Assembly (NCBI GenBank): GCA_015847255.1
Contig: JADLZK010012337.1
Location: 1,798,001-1,862,000 of the forward strand
Length of the DNA stretch: 64,000 bases
Direction: 5' to 3'
Origin: Hyparrhenia diplandra
Lineage: Eukaryota; Streptophyta; Magnoliopsida; Poales; Poaceae
This document shows, one piece after another, positions 54,478-64,000 of this stretch. A program made the translations under genes and the position numbers. Positions within the stretch are counted from its first letter, which is position 1. The number at the start of each line of letters is the position of its first letter. A model generated the notes under the pieces. The model did not search any database. It saw only the letters and a program-made list of their open reading frames with translations, and had not been told where the DNA came from.

Positions 54478-54600
54478 GTGATGACGATGACAAAAAAAAA
54501 AAGAACAGCACCAGGGAAGGCAGAAGATGCAAAGTAGTTGTCTATGGTTTTCATGACAAAGAGATGACGACAATGATAGCGAAGTTTAGAGTTCTAAGAT
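54478..54600 (+). pseudogene. Acidic/basic exon-like fragment
   Basis: After CCTCAG the frame GSESDDDDKKKKNSTREGRR continues to a stop at 54600. It has a run of Asp codons followed by a poly-Lys run within an A tract, so an indel could change the end. No family is recognised. Confidence 0.25.
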
Positions 54601-54633
54601 GATATTGTATACTAGTTGATCACATGCCATCTA

Positions 54634-54890
54634 CTCCCTCCGTCCCTAAATAGATGTCATTCTCGCTTTTCGAGAAGTCAACGTTTTCAAACTGCCGGCA
54701 ATTATATATTAAAATATATAAATATTTATACTAAATAATTAGTATCATCAGAAAGATCTTTAAGTCTAGTTTTTTAATAAATTTATTTAAAGATATAAAT
54801 GTTACACGTATTTTCTACAAACCTAGTCAAAGTTGAGGAAATTTGACCGGCACGCACCCCATAGCGACATCTAAAAAGGGACGGAGGGAG
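54634..54890. mobile_element. Stowaway MITE (Tc1/mariner type), 257 bp
   Basis: Left end CTCCCTCCGTCCC and right end GGGACGGAGGGAG are exact inverses, flanked by TA at 54632-54633 and 54891-54892. The AT-rich non-coding interior and TA target define Stowaway MITEs. Confidence 0.95.
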
Positions 54891-55295
54891 TATTCTTTTG
54901 TTATCTCCCAACCACGTAATGTTACGCACTTATTCATTCTCTTATCAAATGTGTTTCGCATACTTTCTAGCGTGCAAAGAATATAATCCAATAAATTGGC
55001 CATTTTTTTACAAATATGCGTACCAACGCTTTGACCATCTGTCTCATCGACAATTATCAATTCTGTAGGGACAGCTGACGATTTGTAGATGCAATTTAAT
55101 ATTGAGCCACCACTATAATTTCTAGAAATAACGTAGAATTGCCAAAAAAAAAAATTACATTTTTCCTTTGCCGCTTTGTGGCCGGCACTTGAGCTCTTTA
55201 ACTCTTACTGTCCAAGAGCTGTCCTTGACCAATCGACCTACACAAGGGTATGTGTCCAATTGAGATATTCTTGCTAGTCATGTTATGTTCATCTG

Positions 55296-56000
55296 ATTTG
55301 AAATAATTACAGTAATAACTAAACTTGGTCAGAAAATTTCACGGATTCACACAACATCATTTTTGGCTCCACGATCACCCCATAAAAGTTTCAAATGATT
55401 TCGACAAAGTGGTACTATACATCCTTCACAGCCAAGAGCATCTCTCACTTAGTCATATAGGGCTATGTGAGCCATGTATGCCTTTGTGAGGGATTTGCAG
55501 CAACGCTTTTCGGAATCACTTGAATTTTTATGTGATGTTTATACATCAAAATCATGAGGCTATGCAAGTTTTTAGATTTTTCTAGACACTTTATGGTATT
55601 TTAACATTTATTCCTTAGTAATTGAACAAATAATTACAATAATAGCTAAACTTGGTCAGAAAATTCCACGGAGTCACACAACATTTTTTGGCTCCACGAC
55701 CACTTCATAAAAAAGTTTCAAATTATTTCAACAAATTGGTATTATACATCCTTCACGGCCGGGGAGCATCTCTCACTTAGTCATACAAGACTATATGAAC
55801 CACGTATGTCTTCGTGGGGGATGTGCAACACCATTTTGTTGGAATCACTTGATTTTTTATATGATATTTATACACTAAAATCATGGGGCTATGCAAGTTT
55901 TTAGATTTTTCTAGCTACTTTATGGTATTTTAACATTTATTCTTTTAGTAATTGAACAAATAATTATAGTAATAGCTAAACTTGGTCAGAAATTGGCACT
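55296..56000. repeat. 329-bp tandem repeat, just over two copies
   Basis: AGCTAAACTTGGTCAGAAA recurs near 55319, 55647 and 55976. Each unit contains GCATCTCTCACTTAGTCATA and GCAAGTTTTTAGATTTTTCTA. Same family as the DNA flanking CACTA-C. Confidence 0.88.
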
Positions 56001-56171
56001 GGCTCATCATAATTTGAATTCGGCACTAAAATAAGATTTTTCCATCTTAAGAAGTTATGAAACTTTATAGTTGACAAGTTTTTCATTTGAATTCGTTTAG
56101 GGCGTCAAACAATCAATTTACACTTAGTTTAGGATAATATGTGGGGAACAAAATTCGATTATGGACACAAG

Positions 56172-56250
56172 GGATAAAAGGGTGCAGTGGTAGAGAAGAG
56201 TACCTGTGAGGAGGAGGTCATAGGTTCAAATCCTATGAATGGCGTGTGAG
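56172..56250 (+). other. tRNA-like head of a SINE (candidate)
   Basis: GGTGCAGTGGTAGAG (A box) at 56181-56195 and GGTTCAAATCC (B box) at 56223-56233, about 40 bp apart, as in tRNA-derived Pol III promoters. There is no convincing acceptor stem, so it is not a tRNA gene. A T-rich tail follows. Confidence 0.45.
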
Positions 56251-56259
56251 CTCCTTTGG

Positions 56260-56400
56260 TTTTTATAAAAAATGTTTTGCTATTTTTTTTTTTTTTTCAG
56301 GTTCTACAATTCCTGTTTAGGAATAACTTTTTTTATAAAAAATGTTTTGCTATTTTTTTTTCTTCTTTTTAGGTTCTACAATTCCTGTTTAGGAATAACT
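56260..56400. repeat. Direct duplication of a 70-bp unit
   Basis: TTTTTATAAAAAATGTTTTG plus a T run and GGTTCTACAATTCCTG occur twice in tandem. A smaller echo (AACTTTACTCARATTAGGAAT) follows at 56397-56470. Confidence 0.85.
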
Positions 56401-56470
56401 TTACTCAAATTAGGAATCACTCATTGTCACACATCGTACTGCAATAACTTTACTCAGATTAGGAATCACT

Positions 56471-57469
56471 CCTGCTCCTAGATTACACTACACAAGAGGC
56501 AACTGGATCTGCAAGTTGTGATTATTTTCATAAACAACGCAAACTGCAAGTATATGATTCTCAGACTGCAAGTATATTTCCAGATCAAAGTTCAATGACA
56601 ACCAGTCCACAGCAAGGTGGTCAGAATCCAATTTTCAGGTTTAGTTTACGACCAGATCCTGAATTCCTGACTAACTACAATACAAAACTAGACTAGGTAC
56701 TGGACCTTACTTCAGAAGGAGGAGGATCGCCAGTTCATGAAGGCGGGATGTAGGACTATTGAGACAGCCCTGATGGAGGTGTTCGCAAGACATGACTGGC
56801 GATTTAGCAACATAATTGGTATTTAGTTTGTTGCTTTTGAAAACATTATTGCTTGATGGCTCAAAACTTCATTTTTGAGATTCCTTAAAGATGTTTTACT
56901 TGCTTGTAATAATGAACAGCCATATGCATTAGTCGATGCAGAAGCTGAGATATTAATATATTCCCTTTTCTAAAAAAATACATGACGACAGCTTCAGCAA
57001 CCTAGCAGTTACACTGGAAAAGGTACTCGGCCACAACACTGGCAGTTACACTCGAAGAGCAACTGATGAAAGAAAAACAGACAGCTGACTGCCACAGCTT
57101 TTCACGAGACGATATCATCCAGATTGATGAAAAACACCATCCAAGTGCGAAACATCCACAATGTTAGAGCCATTCCTTGCACCATTCTGCAATTACAACG
57201 CTCCATACAAATTCTCGGCAGTTTGGACAGTGTGCAGCGCCAGGCATAATTGAACTGCACCAGATAGCCTTCCGGTGTTTGAAGCCCAGGCAAGGTACGA
57301 CTAAAAAACTTGTAACACCTAAAAAAAGCAAGACTTTTTGTGCTCAGTACGCTTCAGCTTTCTAGTGGTGAGGTCATCAAAGAGAAAGAAAGCATCCTGC
57401 ACATGGTAGCCATATCAACATTTGTGAAAAAAAAAACAAGAATATTGTAAAATTTACAAAAAGGATCAA
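56471..57469. other. No confident gene
   Basis: Positions 56715-56830 on the plus strand look exon-like (open, moderate GC, ending near a stop) but no protein family is recognised. The remainder is AT-rich. Confidence 0.35.
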
Positions 57470-58165
57470 TCAATGAGCTACCTTGTTGGATGGCTTTAGG
57501 TTGAGCAAATTAAGCAATTTATAAAAAGGACTGGGAGAGAAATCAATATTTTTGTGATCGAGCATGTCACAGGGTGAGTTGTCCATTTCGGCAAGCACAG
57601 ATTTGTGGATGTAGAAGCTGCACAAATAAATTTCAGCATCAATACAAACTGGCAAATCTAAGTAACTTGCTGTATCATTATCAAACATTACCTAACATAA
57701 AAGCAATATCTCTTGCATCAGCCTCAGATCCATTGTTGGGAACACGAGCTTCCCCTGAATCTTCTCCTTGGATGAGTTGACAAACGGGACAAAGGCATTG
57801 CATCCACTCCTTGGATGAGCTGAGTACATCAATCTGTTACAAGCACTTTGGACTACACGAAGTATATCCAGAACCTTGTCTAAATTGTACTCACACTTTG
57901 AATAACGACAAATCTCAACTCCAAACCTATATGATGGTTCATATAGATGACCGCACAGAGCAAACTCTCGACAAACCGCCTGAGAACACGCTGAAACACA
58001 AATCTCCATGTCGAAGTTGACGTTGATGTCGCCCTCATCTTCATCGGAGCCGTCATGGAGAACACGGATCCAGCCTGGGTCTTCGCCGTTGCCGGAGAGG
58101 AGCAGGAGGAAATAAATCCCCAACACCAAGAAACTTGCGTGGAGAAAACCTAAGCCTAGACTCAA
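57470..58165 (-). pseudogene. Unrecognised minus-strand exon-like segments
   Basis: Two adjoining open segments: one at 57692-58165 (with WIRVLHDGSDEDEGDINVNF, CGHLYEPSYRFGVEICRYSK, LDKVLDILRVVQSACNRLMY) and one at 57470-57688 (SYLDLPVCIDAEIYLCSFYI, NIDFSPSPFYKLLNLLNLKP). Codon composition looks protein-like. I do not recognise a family. They lie downstream of the GC-rich segment at 58960-59610 on the same strand and may be later exons of one gene or gene fragments carried by a transposon. Confidence 0.4.
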
Positions 58166-58699
58166 TCTAAAGGGAAAACTTATTAAAACGATGGATCCCC
58201 CACTCCCTCCGACCTCCGGCTGCCCGGAGGAGGGAGGGAGGGGACCAATGGTGGTAGAACGAGAAGGAGGCGTGGCGGCGGCTCCCTAGGGGGACAGCTT
58301 CCCAATCTAGAAACACCAAGATTATATAGAGCATTTAAAAATAGAACATGTTCAAATTGCTCTACTCAACTTGTACATTAATCGCTCTACCTATTAAATT
58401 AATAATCGTAGTAACCAGCAGCAGTTGTCCTGACTTGCATGGAAATAAATATGTGGATGTAGAGAGCTCACAGCTGAGGTTCTAACAGCTACGTGGGCTC
58501 GACAGTGTGACCAATTAATCAACTGGTTAATTAGCATGATATAGACCTATATCTGCAGTTAACCTGACCTCAAAAGCTTTAGATTCCATCATATAAGTTC
58601 AAGAATATACTGTCACAAGTAGGTGGCAGTCAGTTCTCTCAAATGTAATAATGATATAAACATGCTGGCCTTTCAGCAGTAGTCACTAGGATTTATGTA
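58166..58699. other. Intron-like or intergenic DNA
   Basis: GC-rich for the first 150 bp (purine-rich GGAGGAGGGAGGGAGGGG), then AT-rich. No gene is recognised. Confidence 0.35.
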
Positions 58700-59610
58700 C
58701 CTGGGTCAATTTTGGAAGAGTACAGAGTTGTCTCCCATTAATCAAAGCATATAGCAGCTCAGTCTTCTCCTGGATATGATCAGAGCCCATCACCTGATGC
58801 AGTAAAACAAGGCCACACTTGTCAGGACGATCATCAGAGAAGTGAAACACTACGATTCAACGCAGTTTGCATCCCAAAGCACACAGAACACAACAATTCT
58901 CTCATCTAGAGGTGCCTAAAACCGCTAATGTGATCCAACAGAGTATATGCAAGGAAATATCAAACCAAAATTGACAGAATCCGAACACTGAAGACTGAAA
59001 GCGAGTAGTAAGTGATAAGCAACCTTGATGTAGTCCCAGAGGAAGCAGGAGGGCATGAAGAGCGGCGGGCGCACGAAGGTGAGGCGGCGAGGTGGCGCAC
59101 CTCCACCGGTCGGGCGGCACGAGCAGCGCGGTGGCCTCCCGACCCCAGCCACGGGGAAGAGTCCCTCCACCAGGTCCTTCTCCTCGAGGGGCAGACCCCG
59201 CGCAGAACCAGGGCGACCCGGTCCACGGCCTCCCGAACATGGCGGGTGGCGCGGATCGAGGCGCGGCTTCGGGCGGACGACCTCGAGGGCGGCGGCGCAG
59301 ATCGAGGCACGGCTGCCGGCGCGCTCTCCTCCTCGATTCGTCCGACCAGCTCCTCCTCCTCGATTGGGCTCGTCGCGGGCGGCGGGCGGAGGAGTAGCGG
59401 CCCCGCGGCCGGCAGCCTGTGAGGGAAGCGGTACGCGGATGGGATCCAGGCACGGCGAGGCCGCCACAAGCTTTGCCACCTCGGACCACAGCGTCTGCGA
59501 CCGCCATCGATGCCCGCACCTTCTCCGCGATCGGGACCTCCATCGCCATCGACGCCCGCACCTTATCCGCCATCAACGCCCGGACCATCGACGGCGGCGG
59601 ATGAAACCCT
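58700..59610 (-). pseudogene. Unrecognised minus-strand gene 5' region (two exons)
   Basis: A GC-rich first exon (about 59610-59035) begins near MADKVRASMAMEVPIAEKVR, runs Arg/Pro/Ala-rich in three competing frames, and ends RPPLFMPSCFLWDYIK. The second exon (about 58794-58702, AG at its start, GT at its end) reads VMGSDHIQEKTELLYALING and RQLCTLPKLTQ. GC-rich first exon, AT-rich introns and plausible splice sites are typical of a grass gene. The frame within exon 1 cannot be fixed by eye and is probably broken. Confidence 0.45.
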
Positions 59611-59759
59611 AAACTAAAAAGAAGAATTCCATCAAACTATATTATTTGAATTATGTACACTCTAAATATACTAGTCACAACATTATTGTTACAATTATAA
59701 ATGTACCATTTTACCCTTACTAAAAAAAAGAACTACGAAAAAGGAATTGCCACTCTTTT

Positions 59760-59945
59760 ATTTCGAGTCCTAATCCCCACCAATTTTAGAGGCATTAGGA
59801 GGCGTTAAACGCCTTTGGGCCCACTAACCTTAGAGATATCAAACGCCTCCCGGTTGACGCCTCCCAACGCCTCTCCTTGTCTTGGGCCCACAAATCATAG
59901 ACATATGAAACGCCTCCCAACGCCTCTCCAAGCATTGTAAAATTT
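59760..59945. repeat. AACGCCTCCC-rich repeat, related to 36762-36820
   Basis: Repeated ACGCCTCCCAACGCCTCTCC and AGGCGTTAAACGCCT motifs. The outer edge read inward (TTTTACAATGCTTGGAGAGG) resembles the inverse-oriented TTTTACGGTGCTTGGAAATG at 36761. The pair may be opposite ends of one old element, but no matching TSD is visible. Confidence 0.5.
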
Positions 59946-59971
59946 CTCTTGAGATAAAGATTGGTTCTCAC

Positions 59972-60812
59972 ATGACACATCTGAGAACATATTTGATGTA
60001 TCTGGGAATATTCAGCGTACATCACCATCCACTCATCAAAATATTGCCGTCTGCTCGCAAGTGGTCAGGTGATATGTTTACCAGCTGTGAAAGATTAATC
60101 ACATCAAAGAGGACCTTTGGTGATATATTCAAGGGTTGGATTTCTGAAAAGCCCAAGTACGAGACCCCTAATGCTGGACTAGTCTCTGAATACATTATCA
60201 GAAAACTCTTCGGCATCAGGAACGGACTCACTGTAAATGGATCACAACAGCATAGGTAGTTCTTTATCCCATTTTATGCCTGATATCGTTTCCATTGCAT
60301 ACTAGTGTTCCAAGGTTTACAAAATTACCAGCAATTTGTTAATTAATTTGTTTATCACATTTTTCATGTTGCCACTCTGGTATATGGCCAGTGAACCTGA
60401 TTCCTGTCGATCAGGCCACGGCAAAATGGTGAACACAAAGACACCAGCTTCTTGGATCGTCGCAACTGCTGCTCCGCACCATGCAACAGGGAACCGCGGC
60501 CTCCTTTCTGGCTTCATAATGGAGCATGATGATCTGTTTGTTCATGCAGTCAACCGGGTACCCATGAAGGTTCTTGCCCGTGGCGCTGTGGTTACAGATG
60601 CGTTCATCCTTCCAGATGTGTGGTTTGTACCCGGGCTCACAGAAAACCTGGTGTCAGTTAGCCAGCTTGCTGAGCTAGATCACAGCATTGGGTTTGGCCG
60701 TGGTGAATGCTGCATTAGGAGTTCTCGTGATGCCAAGATCATAGGGAAAGGACGTCTTCAGAAAGGTGGACAATACATGCTGGACTACCTCAAGGTTCCA
60801 CTTGCCATATGA
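59972..60812 (+). CDS. Two-exon gene with a catalytically dead copia-protease-like domain
   Basis: Exon 1 (59972-60255) encodes ARKWSGDMFTSC, TFGDIFKGWISEKPKYETPN and EYIIRKLFGIRNGLTVNG. The intron at 60256-60391 has GT..AG ends and the split codon completes as Ser. Exon 2 (60392-60812) encodes SWIVATAAPHHATGNRGLLS, VPMKVLARGAVVTDAFILPD, VWFVPGLTENLVSVSQLAE and a C-terminal glycine-rich end. This is the layout of the copia protease/'Pol BBD' region, where WxxDSGAxxHM is usual. Here the Asp-Ser-Gly is Ala-Thr-Ala, so it cannot be a protease. The total is about 234 residues if the start is right; an alternative upstream frame (SENIFDVSGNIQRTS) suggests an indel or a missing upstream exon. Both exons are open from that point, unlike every element gene in the window. 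Confidence 0.6.
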
Positions 60813-61111
60813 GGGGTTACATCCTGGCTTCCGTTAAGATTCATCGCTGGTGTTCTATTATGTGATTTGAATAAAACTAGCAGGGTTGGTATAGTAGCTG
60901 CGGCTCTGTCTCTCTGGTTCTAGTAGAGCAGGGCTTCAGATAGTTTGGCTTGTGTTCATATGTACTGTATATGGGCTCTCACCTTCATTTCGTTGTCTGA
61001 TTAATTAAGAACGCCTGTGGATTTCGATCAATATGTATTTGTTGCAGTCCTGGTATGCCACTCATCGTTGCATCGTTTCGACATCGTGCTTTGTCATTCA
61101 GTTTTATTTAT
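60813..61111 (+). other. Probable 3' untranslated region
   Basis: AT-rich sequence after the stop, with AATAAAAC at about 60870 as a possible poly(A) signal. It ends where the LINE tail inserts. Confidence 0.4.
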
Positions 61112-61127
61112 CTGTGGGTTACGGTTC

Positions 61128-61519
61128 TTTTTTTTTTTTTTTTTTGAGACCGGGGATATAACCCTTTTTCATTAAGCAGAAGGGAATGGTCAATAGACCT
61201 ACACATAGGTGATACAACCGGGTACGTTGGTAATCCATGGATTACTAACGAAGACCCGAAACACAAACGAAAGCAAGAAACGGAGGGGCGGGATACCCTC
61301 CACCTAACAACCCCACAAGCCAAGCCTAATACTGAAAAAAAACTCAACACCAAGAAAGCCAGTGGCGATTGTAGCCGTAGAAGAACAGGGGATTCCGAGT
61401 GCTCCTCCGAGTCACTGAGGGCAAGGACCACGGGCGAGAAGCGCCGACATGAAGAAAACACCTCCGAGTCACTTAGGCAGGACCACGGGCGAGGCGCCCC
61501 GGCATGAAGAAACCCTCCT
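61128..61519 (-). mobile_element. Short retroposed LINE 3' end with poly(A)
   Basis: A perfect 16-bp TSD CTGTGGGTTACGGTTC lies at 61112-61127 and 61520-61535. On the minus strand the insert ends in a long A run after CATTCCCTTCTGCTTAATG, a phrase typical of L1-type LINE 3' ends in grasses. It contains an internal direct duplication (CCTCCGAGTCACT, GGACCACGGGCGAG). No RT remains. Confidence 0.88.
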
Positions 61520-61535
61520 CTGTGGGTTACGGTTC

Positions 61536-63209
61536 GCTCCATGCTTTGAGGACTCTGCTTTTAGCCTTTCATGTACCGATAAACTCATCTGTTTCACTGC
61601 TGAATATGGAGGGAGAGAAACAACAAAATACAGATGTGTTGAAATGATTATTATGTAACTGTATTTTTTTTTCCATTGCCTAGGACTACTGCAAAAGGCT
61701 AAATAACAAAATCCACCACTACATGTGCTGTTATTCCTTGTCCAGTTTAAAGTTAGCAAATTATTCTGAAGAATATAAGTAATATAGGATGAAGTATAGC
61801 TTGAGGTTATATGTTGGACAGGGTAGCAATGCTAACTTTAACATATATTAATGTTATTAAAGCTTTATAATCACAATTTGCTCAATGAAAATTAAAGATC
61901 ACAAAATAGAGCCACCTTTGGTGTGCGCTAGTCTCCTCCGCTTCTCAAGATGTTCGAAATATCATATAAAAAATTGCATGTGTAGTAATCTAACTTTACC
62001 ATAGAAATACAGTTCTTACAATTATCGCTATTAGTATAGATATATAAATTTTTTTGATAAAATGTATAAATTATCAAAAGTGGAAAGTTATATAAGTTGT
62101 GGATATTAGTTTCAGATAATACGTTTGTATCATTTTAATGTGTCATTGAGGGATTTTTTTTTTTTCAAGATTGTTTAGGGCCTCTTGGTGGGGCCTGTGA
62201 TGGCTTCAGCTTGTGCACTGTTGTGCACTATACGGCTACACGTACCAGAAGCCAATGAAGTCCCTCGAGACTCGCTATTCACCAGCTTTTTCTGAATGTC
62301 AGTTTATTTTGAAAAGAGAAAAAGGCTTCTTCTGTTATAGTATTGTGCAATACAACTACAGTACGTGCATTAGGATAAGCTGGAGCCGCGCTGCCACGGA
62401 GGGATTTAATTTGAGTGTATATTTTAGTTGTCTAATAGATGCAGAGGAGTACCTTAAACGTAAATTTAAGGAGTTACTCCGTATTTCAGTTATCTATCGT
62501 CATAATGGAAAGTGATTAATTAGAAGATCCAATGTTACAGTTACGATAGATTACATTTCATAATGGCATTATGGGTAATTTATATACAAATCAGTGTGTT
62601 ACTTTATGTTGTTTCTCAAAATCTTCAGGAGTTAGCATTGACAGTAGTGACTAGTGAGCGACCGCTATGGAGATTTGAGAAAGGAAGGCTGGGAGAAGGT
62701 GAAGAGAGGCGGGCGGCGGCAGTTCGAAACTGGAATAGGAAGGCAACAAGAGAAATTCTTACGATGCCATTTTATATGTTGAGGTCTGATGCTAGAGTGG
62801 GCTGTTGTTGGGCTGGTTGCCTAGTACGTGCAGTGGGTTTTTTTTTTTTTGAGTCAACGGGCTAGCCCATGAGTAAGATTGTTGGCTTGAGCCCGACCTA
62901 AACTTTCCAGTGATTGAGAAAAATGGGCCCGAGCCTGCCGGACGTATTTGGCATGACTTGTGCAGGTCCGATAATTTTGGTGCGGATCGGATCATGTTTG
63001 TGTCGGGTGGCCTTGATCACTCTAGGTCCTACACTCCTACCTATACTTTTCGTTCATGTGTCCTCTGCCTCTCCCTCTGTTCTCTGAAATACCATAGATC
63101 TTGGATTGGATGAGCAGCCCAACTCTGTTAATTAACAACAAAACAAAAAAAGAACCGTCGGTGTAGTCGGCTACCTAGGTCTACAGGAGCTGATTTCCTG
63201 CGATTGCTC
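61536..63209. other. No confident gene
   Basis: AT-rich to 62150. From 62174 a phrase GGGCCTCTTGGTGGGGCCTG resembles the end of a hAT-type MITE without a visible partner. The open frame at 62563-62865 shows no domain. Confidence 0.4.
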
Positions 63210-63740
63210 AATGCACCGCCACACAACCTTCATAAATGATAAATATACCAATCGGGGTCAGAACTGGAGGTCCTCTTCCTCTCTTTCTTCCTCCTCATCT
63301 AGCCAACGTTCTCCATGGCCGTCAAGGTCGATCTCCTCTCCTCCCATCTCCTCACCGGCCCCTAGTTCCTGGACACCCTCCTCGCCATCCCTCGGTCCTC
63401 GCACTTGTCTGTGCCTGTGCTTGCCGCCCATGGCTCGACGGTGGCTCAGAATTGGAGAAGGAAGACATGGGCGCTTTAAGCGTGGTATTCGCCGGAGACG
63501 GTGGTTGTGGTGTGAGCTCCCAAGCGCGAGGTTGGCTGCCGCCGCGGGGACGTTTGTCGCCGTGCTCTCTTCAAGTCCTTATGCGGCACGGGGGCCGGGC
63601 AGCGGTGCAGGCAGTCGGGCGGCGGTGTGGGATGGGGACGGGGAGAGGAGCGCCCGGTGGTGCTTGCGAGCGGCAGCGGCAGCGGCGGTGAGAGTGAGTG
63701 GCGTGGTGAGTGAGAGTGAGAGTGAGAGTGAGCTGAGAGG
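63210..63740 (+). other. GC-rich exon-like stretch next to CACTA ends
   Basis: A frame from 63315 (MAVKVDLLSSHLLTG, stop, FLDTLLAIPRSS) looks like a broken coding exon, possibly captured. A GAGAGT/GTGAGA tandem run lies at 63690-63735. No family is recognised. Confidence 0.35.
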
Positions 63741-63749
63741 TGACTTGGG

Positions 63750-64000
63750 AATTTTGGTAGTCTTTGCCGGGCGCCAGATCCACGGCGCTCGGCAAAGAGC
63801 TAGGGGGTTATTTCTTTGCCGAGCGCCTTGGATCTAGCGCTCGGCAAACTAGCTTTTTTTTCCCCTCCCAAATTTCGTTTCGCGGTATACATAAAAAACC
63901 CGGGAAAGCTAAAAGCACACGCGGGAAACCCTTTGCCGGCGCCAGACGCCGCGGCACTCGGCAAATATGGACCCAAAACTATCGCCCTCAGCCCTAGTTT
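63750..64000. repeat. CTCGGCAAAG subterminal repeats of another CACTA
   Basis: GCGCTCGGCAAAGAGC, CTTTGCCGAGCGCC and CACTCGGCAAAT occur within 250 bp up to the window edge. Same family motif as CACTA-D, with GGCGC extensions. The terminus lies outside the window or is lost. Confidence 0.8.

Noticed and set aside
56181..56233. tRNA gene
   Set aside because: A and B boxes are present but acceptor and anticodon stems do not form convincingly; a SINE head is more likely.
36761..59942. A single MULE with defined ends
   Set aside because: The inverted edges are similar for only about 20 bp and no TSD was found, so it is reported only as a hypothesis.
1..64000. Bacterial features such as operons, ribosome binding sites, insertion sequences or phage genes
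   Set aside because: Introns, plant retrotransposons and CACTA elements show that this is plant nuclear DNA.

Overview
The window is nuclear DNA of a grass (Poaceae; inference). The evidence is plant-type Ty1/copia and Ty3/gypsy elements, several grass-style CACTA (En/Spm) families, Mutator-like and Stowaway MITEs, an RTE-type LINE, and GC-rich 5' exon-like stretches next to AT-rich introns. There are no operons, CRISPR arrays or complete structural RNA genes. Almost everything is mobile-element DNA, much of it nested, and many insertions can be resolved to the base from target-site duplications (TSDs).

Layout. 1-3.9 kb: a decayed Ty3/gypsy Tat-lineage element on the minus strand (gag, protease, RT, RNase H plus a second archaeal-type RNase H, truncated integrase) ending in a 39-bp minisatellite. 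4.8-15.5 kb: a decayed copia element (minus) split by a 9.2-kb CACTA (CACTA-A, 5349-14530, TSD TTA). CACTA-A holds a MULE (10902-12125, TSD CTGTCACTA), part of a second CACTA, a three-copy 0.5-kb repeat and a broken TNP1-like gene. 15.6-25.6 kb: the left end of another CACTA (E) with an RTE LINE (16385-23716), which holds a copia element (16563-22399), which holds a Mutator-type MITE (22122-22366). 25.7-36 kb: AT-rich tandem repeats interrupted by CACTA-C (26299-35434, TSD TGA), which carries a non-coding LTR retrotransposon (RT1, 27072-35100, TSD CCCGT).

36.8-54.6 kb: plus-strand host-gene fragments. Two exons encode part of an IMPL1-like chloroplast inositol-phosphate phosphatase. The second exon is split in frame by the 15.2-kb CACTA-D (38229-53454, TSD CCA). 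CACTA-D carries a Transposase_24 pseudogene, a long palindrome, and a 9-kb gag-protease LTR element (RT2, 43441-52431) inside the palindrome. RT1 and RT2 share LTR and 3' sequence; RT1 lacks coding capacity.

54.6-64 kb: a Stowaway MITE, a 329-bp tandem repeat, a tRNA-like SINE head, unrecognised minus-strand exon-like segments (57.5-59.6 kb), a two-exon plus-strand gene with a copia-protease-derived domain lacking the catalytic Asp (59972-60812), a short LINE tail insertion, and at the right edge the subterminal repeats of another CACTA of the CACTA-D family.

Frames are broken throughout. Paired LTRs are identical over long AT-rich runs but differ in tight GC-rich patches, so part of the damage may be cytosine deamination or base-calling error. 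All domain calls come from reading translations by eye; no database search was run.
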